Assembly (NCBI GenBank): GCA_900769905.1
Contig: CAAGIL010000022.1
Location: 1 to 18,847, forward strand
Origin: Rikenellaceae bacterium
GTDB taxonomy: Bacteria; Bacteroidota; Bacteroidia; Bacteroidales; UBA932
Direction: 5' to 3'
DNA length: 18,847 bases
Position 1 is the stretch's first letter; every line of letters begins with the position of its first letter. Both the position numbers and the translations under genes were made by a program. Below the pieces are notes generated by a model, which worked only from the letters and a program-made list of their open reading frames with translations, had not been told where the DNA came from and did not search any database. Below, in pieces: positions 14,486 through 18,847 of this stretch.

Positions 14486-17400
14486 ATGCTTTGCAATAAA
14501 TGTGGAAAGGAAAACAGGCAGGAGGCTAAATACTGCCGTTTCTGCGGAGAAGAGATGGCCCGGGCATCTGCCCCGTCCGGGCTTATATGCAAGGACGGGA
14601 TACTTCCTGAACTGGACAAGCTGGACGGGAGGCTGAAGGTCGCCGGAATAATCTCTGAGGGCGGGGCCCGCATAGGTATGGACTGCCTGATTCTGGGCGA
14701 CCCCGGAAGCGGCAAGAACTTCATTGCCAATATGATTGCGGAGAAGATGATCTCTGCCGGAGTGGTGAGAAAGAAACCCGTGGCGGTGGATGCCTCCGAT
14801 TGGGAGAAGTTCTCGTCCGACTTCGACAAGAACCTTTCGTCCATAAGGGACGGGGTCCTGCTCATCACCAACGCCCAGAAACTGCTTCCGACCTCAAAGT
14901 CCCAAAACGTAAACCAGCTGGACAAACTGTTCACCCGTATGAGAGGGACTGAGGGGGCTCCGGTCGTGCTTCTGTGCGGACTGCTGAACGACATCTCCGT
15001 GTTTATGGAACAAAACAAGGACGTGCGCCGCCTCTTCGAGTTCGAATTCCGCCTGGAAGCCTTCAATATAGCCGGACTGGGCGAGCTTGCCCTGACATTC
15101 TTCAGGGAAAGGTATGGCGCGAGCATAGATGGGGGAGTGGAAGAGAAACTGAAAAGCCATTTCTCCTGGTTTATGCGCCAGAAAGACCTGGGCTACACAA
15201 ACGGCCATCTTGCTGAGAAAGTCGCGGAGGACATATATGTGAAAGCCGCCCTGCGCGGCAGCAAGCTCATAGAAGCGGAGGACATAGACCCTGACAAGTG
15301 CTTTGTGCCCAAGGGCGAGGAAGAGATTCTGGCCGACCTGGAGGGATATGTCGGTCTGCAGAGCGTCAAGGACGAAATCAGGGCAATAATACGCAATGTC
15401 AAGAAACGCAAGGAGAAGGGTGTCAAATCCAAACTCCTGTGCGACCACTATATCTTCACGGGCAACCCGGGCACGGGCAAGACCACCATCGCGCGCAAGT
15501 TCGGGGAGGTGCTCAACGCCATAGGTGCCCTGCCTACGGGGCAGTTCGTGGAAATCTCCGGCAAGGATTTCATCGGCCGCTTCCAGGGTGATTCCGAGGC
15601 CAACGTGAAGAGTTACGTGGCCAAGGCTATGGGCGGCGTGCTCTTCATAGACGAGGCCTACGCACTTATGGGGAGCGGGGACGGCAAGAGCGGTTACGGA
15701 ATGGATGCCGTCAATACCCTGCTCAACCTCCTCGAGAACCGCAAGGGGGATTTCGTCTGCATTATGGCCGGCTACACCAGGGAAATGGGAGAGTTCGTGC
15801 GCATGAATCCGGGCATCCCTTCCCGCTGCAACGTCACAATAGACTTCCCTGACTACAGTGCCCGGGAGCTGGAGCAGATTTTCCGCGGAATGCTCCCGAA
15901 TAACAGGGAAAACACGGTTTTCAGCCTCGATGACGAGGCGGAGCAGATGCTTCCGAAGATATTCGACAGGATGTACCTCAAGCGTGGCGACACTTTCGGC
16001 AACGCCCGCGAGGTCAGGAACCTCTTCGACAAGGCAGTGAAGCGCCAGCGCCTGCGCGATGCCGATGATGACATTTTGACCTACGCGGACCTGGTGGGGG
16101 AGGATGCGACGGAGGATGTGCCGGTTGAACAGATAATGAAGGAGCTGGACGCTTTTGTCGGGATGAAGGGAGTCAAGCAGGCGGTGCGGCGCATAGTGGA
16201 AGAGGCCGCGGTGCAGAAGAAGCTTGTGGAAATGGGCGACGCGGAGGAAGGTCTGACTACTTTCAACATTATCCTGACGGGCAACCCCGGTACGGGAAAG
16301 ACCAGCGTTGCGCGCACTTTCGGCAGGATTTTCAAGGCCCTGGGCGTGACTGCGACGGACCGCGTGATCGAGAAGGTGCCGGACGAAATCATAAGCAAGT
16401 ACCTGAACGAGTCGGCGCAGAATATGGATGCGGCCGTCAACGAAGCGATGGGCGGCGTGCTCTTCCTGGATGAAGCCTACGACCTCAATCCTATGGATTC
16501 GGCAGGCCAGAGCAAGAACAAGGAGGGAGAGAACGCGGTGCGCACGCTGATGACGCGTATGGAGAACGATGCCGGCAAGTTTGTTGCCATACTCGCGGGA
16601 TACCCTAAGGAAATGGACGATTTCCTGAACTCCAACAAGGGCCTGAAGCGGCGTTTTACCCATTTCATACACATTGACGACTACACGGCCGAAGAGCTGC
16701 TGGAGATATATGAGCGTACGGCCAGGGCCAGGAAATACAATTTCACCCTGGCGGACGAGCAGGTGAGGATGAAGGCCCTGAACATGTTCCGCAATATGGT
16801 GGCGGTGAAGGACGACAAGTTCGGGAACGCCGGAGAAGCCAGGAAGATGGTGGCGCAGACCAAGACCAACATCTACAACAGGCTTGCCGCCATTCCTTCC
16901 GAACAGTGGACCCCGGAACTTGCGCATACGGCTTACCTCGAAGACATCCCTTACGTGGAGCCGCAGAAGCTCTCGATTGACGAATGTCTGGCCGAGCTGA
17001 ATGCCCTTGTCGGCCTGGATGGCGTGAAAACGGCCCTCACCAAACTGGCGCATACCATAAACAACGAAATCGAGAGCGCCAGGCTGGAGCAGCGCCGTCC
17101 GGAGATTCCTCTCGGACATTACCTCTTCCTGGGCAATCCGGGCACAGGCAAGACCACCGTCGCCCGACTGATGGGCAAGATACTCTATTCTATGGGAGCC
17201 CTGCCTACGCCTAAGGTTGTCGAGGTGGGGAAGTCCGACCTCGTGGGGCGCTACCTGGGTGATACAGAGGCTATTACTACCCACGTAATCGACTCCGCGA
17301 TGGGCGGGATACTCTTCATTGACGAGGCCTACCAGCTCTCCGGCGACCAGTACGGCAAGACTGTGCTCGAAATTCTGGTGCCGAGGCTGGAAAACGACAG

Positions 17401-17776
17401 GGGCAAGTTCGTCTGCATAGCTGCGGGCTACAGTTACGAGATGCAGGCCTTCCTTCAGGCGAACAGCGGCTTCGAGTCTCGTTTCCCGGAGCGCAACCGA
17501 ATAGTCTTCGAGGACTATGAGCCCGACGAGCTCTACAGCATCTTCAGGATGCGTGCCGACAAGGAAGGGTACAGGCTCGACCCTATGGCGGAAAATGCCG
17601 TCAGGGGCAGGCTTACGATGATGTACAACAAGCGCGGCCGCAGCTTCGGCAACGGACGCGATGCGCGCAACCTTTTTGAAGAGGTGAAGTCCAACCTTGC
17701 CGCCCGGCTCGCCGAAGAGGGCGGAACCGTGACTCCGCAGCAGCGCAAAACCATAATGATGGAGGATGTGTTATGA
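14486..17776 (+). CDS. Zinc ribbon plus four-module AAA+ ATPase (CbbX/SpoVK-like)
   Basis: A 1096-residue protein. It starts with a zinc ribbon (C3, C6, C17, C20), then a degenerate AAA module with P-loop GDPGSGKN (71-78) and a Walker B strand lacking the acidic pair (LLITNAQKL). Three CbbX/SpoVK-like modules follow, with identical GNPGTGK P-loops near 326, 599 and 883, Walker B motifs LFIDEAY, LFLDEAY and LFIDEAY, and sensor-2-like FGNAREVRN, FGNAGEARK and FGNGRDARN. CbbX-type AAA+ proteins remodel target proteins (for example Rubisco), and EccA uses a similar module in type VII secretion. So this is probably an ATP-driven remodeller with module one as an adaptor. It lies 2 bp after the kinase gene, and its stop overlaps the FHA gene start (ATGA). 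Target unknown. Confidence 0.92.
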   Translation: MLCNKCGKENRQEAKYCRFCGEEMARASAPSGLICKDGILPELDKLDGRLKVAGIISEGGARIGMDCLILGDPGSGKNFIANMIAEKMISAGVVRKKPVAVDASDWEKFSSDFDKNLSSIRDGVLLITNAQKLLPTSKSQNVNQLDKLFTRMRGTEGAPVVLLCGLLNDISVFMEQNKDVRRLFEFEFRLEAFNIAGLGELALTFFRERYGASIDGGVEEKLKSHFSWFMRQKDLGYTNGHLAEKVAEDIYVKAALRGSKLIEAEDIDPDKCFVPKGEEEILADLEGYVGLQSVKDEIRAIIRNVKKRKEKGVKSKLLCDHYIFTGNPGTGKTTIARKFGEVLNAIGALPTGQFVEISGKDFIGRFQGDSEANVKSYVAKAMGGVLFIDEAYALMGSGDGKSGYGMDAVNTLLNLLENRKGDFVCIMAGYTREMGEFVRMNPGIPSRCNVTIDFPDYSARELEQIFRGMLPNNRENTVFSLDDEAEQMLPKIFDRMYLKRGDTFGNAREVRNLFDKAVKRQRLRDADDDILTYADLVGEDATEDVPVEQIMKELDAFVGMKGVKQAVRRIVEEAAVQKKLVEMGDAEEGLTTFNIILTGNPGTGKTSVARTFGRIFKALGVTATDRVIEKVPDEIISKYLNESAQNMDAAVNEAMGGVLFLDEAYDLNPMDSAGQSKNKEGENAVRTLMTRMENDAGKFVAILAGYPKEMDDFLNSNKGLKRRFTHFIHIDDYTAEELLEIYERTARARKYNFTLADEQVRMKALNMFRNMVAVKDDKFGNAGEARKMVAQTKTNIYNRLAAIPSEQWTPELAHTAYLEDIPYVEPQKLSIDECLAELNALVGLDGVKTALTKLAHTINNEIESARLEQRRPEIPLGHYLFLGNPGTGKTTVARLMGKILYSMGALPTPKVVEVGKSDLVGRYLGDTEAITTHVIDSAMGGILFIDEAYQLSGDQYGKTVLEILVPRLENDRGKFVCIAAGYSYEMQAFLQANSGFESRFPERNRIVFEDYEPDELYSIFRMRADKEGYRLDPMAENAVRGRLTMMYNKRGRSFGNGRDARNLFEEVKSNLAARLAEEGGTVTPQQRKTIMMEDVL

Positions 17777-18297
17777 TTCAATGTCCTGATTGCAGAGCTA
17801 TGATTCCTGACGACAGCGCATTTTGCGACCAGTGCGGCAGGGAGTTGAAATGGTGCCCGGAGTGCAAAAGGCCCAAACGGGGACTTGAGTGCCCCGTATG
17901 CGGGAGCGATCTGATTCCGGGGCGCAAGTATCTGGGAGGCGGGATGCCGGAGACCGGGGCCCCGAAAGTTGAGCTGCCGGAAACTCAGGTTCCGCGCCCG
18001 CAGGCCACTGTGGCGGGTGAGGCCGAGGCCCGGGCCACTGCTCTGGTCGGCAACGGCTGGAGGCTCATCCTGAAACCCGGCGAGTTCGGCAGGGTCGGAG
18101 GGATGTGGCCCGAACTGGGCAGCTGCCCCTATGTCTCGGGCCGTCACGGCTCCGTGGAGCAGGATGCGGACGGCTGGACCATAATCGACAACAACTCCAC
18201 CAACGGGCTTTTCGTGGACGGGAAACGGGTCAGCAGGGTCAGGTTGAAGAAAGGTGACCGGGTACGTATAGCAACCCTTGATTTTGTAGTGGAATGA
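17773..18297 (+). CDS. Double zinc ribbon-FHA domain phosphothreonine-binding protein
   Basis: A 174-residue protein with a double zinc ribbon (C4/C7-C18/C21 and C28/C31-C40/C43), a Pro/Glu/Ala linker (about 50-92) and a C-terminal FHA domain (about 95-174). FHA domains bind phosphothreonine peptides. The conserved residues are all present: G106/R107, S122 and H125 in VSGRHGSV, and N144/G145 in NNSTNGLFVDG. It overlaps the AAA+ gene at its start and the PP2C gene at its end, each by 4 bp, so translation of the three is coupled. The likely role is to recognise targets phosphorylated by the operon's kinase and to link them to other zinc-ribbon partners or to the AAA+ machine. Confidence 0.92.
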   Translation: MIQCPDCRAMIPDDSAFCDQCGRELKWCPECKRPKRGLECPVCGSDLIPGRKYLGGGMPETGAPKVELPETQVPRPQATVAGEAEARATALVGNGWRLILKPGEFGRVGGMWPELGSCPYVSGRHGSVEQDADGWTIIDNNSTNGLFVDGKRVSRVRLKKGDRVRIATLDFVVE

Positions 18298-18847
18298 AAC
18301 TGGATATACAGGCAATATGCCACAAAGGCCTCGTGCGCGGGAACAATGAGGATGCGGTCTCCATTGGGGGACTGCTGCTGCGTGACGATTCCGCCTCGCT
18401 CAGCGTCAGTACTCCGGATGACGGCTACTTCTACCTGCTCGTCTCCGACGGAATGGGAGGGCACGAGGACGGAGAGGAGGCGAGCCGCTTCACCCTGGAC
18501 GAGTTCAAGGAGCAGCTCGTTTTACACCAGATTTCCCCTGAACGCTTCGAGGATGAAGCGAGGGAGGCTGCGTCCTACATTTCCTTCAAACTTAACAGTG
18601 CCGCGGCGCAGCGGGGTCAGAGCCATCCTATGGGCTGCACACTCACGGGTGTGATCTGGCATTACGGACGCATCTGGCTCGTCAATGCCGGGGACAGCCG
18701 CAGCTACCGCTTCCGGCAGGGAGTGCTCCGACAGCTTACGACAGACGACAACGAGCGCGGCCTGACCGGGAACCCGGAGGCGGGAAAGCTCCTGCTGAAC
18801 TGCCTGGGAGGGGGCTGCGCCGGCCATCTCCACGTGCAGAGCCTGGA
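18294..18847 (+). CDS. PP2C-family Ser/Thr protein phosphatase, 3' end cut by window
   Basis: The first 184 codons of a PP2C (PPM) phosphatase, which removes phosphate from Ser/Thr with two Mn or Mg ions. Motifs in order: RGNNEDA (15-21), SDGMGGHEDGEEAS (from 51; metal ligand D52), GCTLTG, NAGDSRSYR, and LTTDDNE at the place of the usual LTxDHS. A run of about 20 residues separates the first two motifs, longer than in minimal bacterial PP2C. The C-terminal metal-binding part is beyond the edge. The start overlaps the FHA stop (ATGA). It is the natural counter-enzyme to the kinase encoded three genes upstream. Confidence 0.93.
   Translation, partial: MKLDIQAICHKGLVRGNNEDAVSIGGLLLRDDSASLSVSTPDDGYFYLLVSDGMGGHEDGEEASRFTLDEFKEQLVLHQISPERFEDEAREAASYISFKLNSAAAQRGQSHPMGCTLTGVIWHYGRIWLVNAGDSRSYRFRQGVLRQLTTDDNERGLTGNPEAGKLLLNCLGGGCAGHLHVQSL

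Noticed and set aside
14894..17284. Long open frame (796 codons) on the minus strand opposite the AAA+ gene
   Set aside because: It is the antisense shadow of a GC-rich gene with strong family motifs on the plus strand; its own translation shows no recognisable domain and it has no promoter.
1..18847. CRISPR array, tRNA, rRNA, insertion sequence
   Set aside because: No regularly spaced repeats, cloverleaf-like sequences, rRNA segments or transposase genes were seen on reading through; a dedicated search was not possible.
10716..18847. Naming the operon a type VI or type VII secretion regulator
   Set aside because: Only the signalling parts and a CbbX/EccA-like AAA+ fold are shared; no structural secretion gene is in the window.

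Overview
The window reads as chromosome of a Bacteroidota (probably gut or rumen Bacteroidales) bacterium. Supporting signs are repeated promoters of the form TTTG-N20-TAnnTTTG, almost no Shine-Dalgarno sequences except before rpsU, a zinc-cysteine-free Sir2 deacylase, a DUF2795 protein and Bacteroidota-style secreted glycan enzymes. GC is moderate to high in most of the window and visibly lower in the first 3 kb. No rRNA, tRNA, CRISPR array, insertion sequence or replication origin was found, and no stretch over 300 bases lacks a gene.

Left third (1-4.4 kb): a HipA-type kinase cut by the left edge; a strong bidirectional hairpin; a convergent ferritin gene; a minus-strand XRE antitoxin/PIN toxin pair with its own promoter; a divergently transcribed secreted ChbG/YdjC-type deacetylase; and greA.

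Middle (4.4-10.6 kb): a 30-codon lipoprotein-like mini-ORF; an archaeal-type P-loop ATPase translationally coupled to a Sir2 deacylase; rpsU with a long consensus Shine-Dalgarno sequence; a small acidic DUF2795 protein; and a two-gene glycan unit made of a GH3 beta-glycosidase lipoprotein and a CE1-like secreted esterase.

Right third (10.6 kb to the edge): the most interesting part, a tightly packed plus-strand operon of five genes with 3 and 2 bp gaps and then two ATGA overlaps. The genes encode (1) a protein with three double zinc ribbons, (2) a membrane-anchored Ser/Thr kinase, (3) a 1096-residue zinc ribbon protein with one degenerate and three intact CbbX/SpoVK-like AAA+ modules, (4) a zinc ribbon-FHA protein, and (5) a PP2C phosphatase cut by the right edge. 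Kinase (writer), FHA (reader) and PP2C (eraser) beside a multi-AAA+ remodelling machine suggest a phosphorylation-controlled protein-remodelling system, with zinc ribbons shared by three of its proteins. It resembles in logic the PpkA/Fha/PppA control of type VI secretion and TerY-P kinase/phosphatase modules, but no secretion or Ter component is visible here. Its only recognisable promoter lies between the arms of an inverted repeat and is followed by a 12-bp perfect palindrome.
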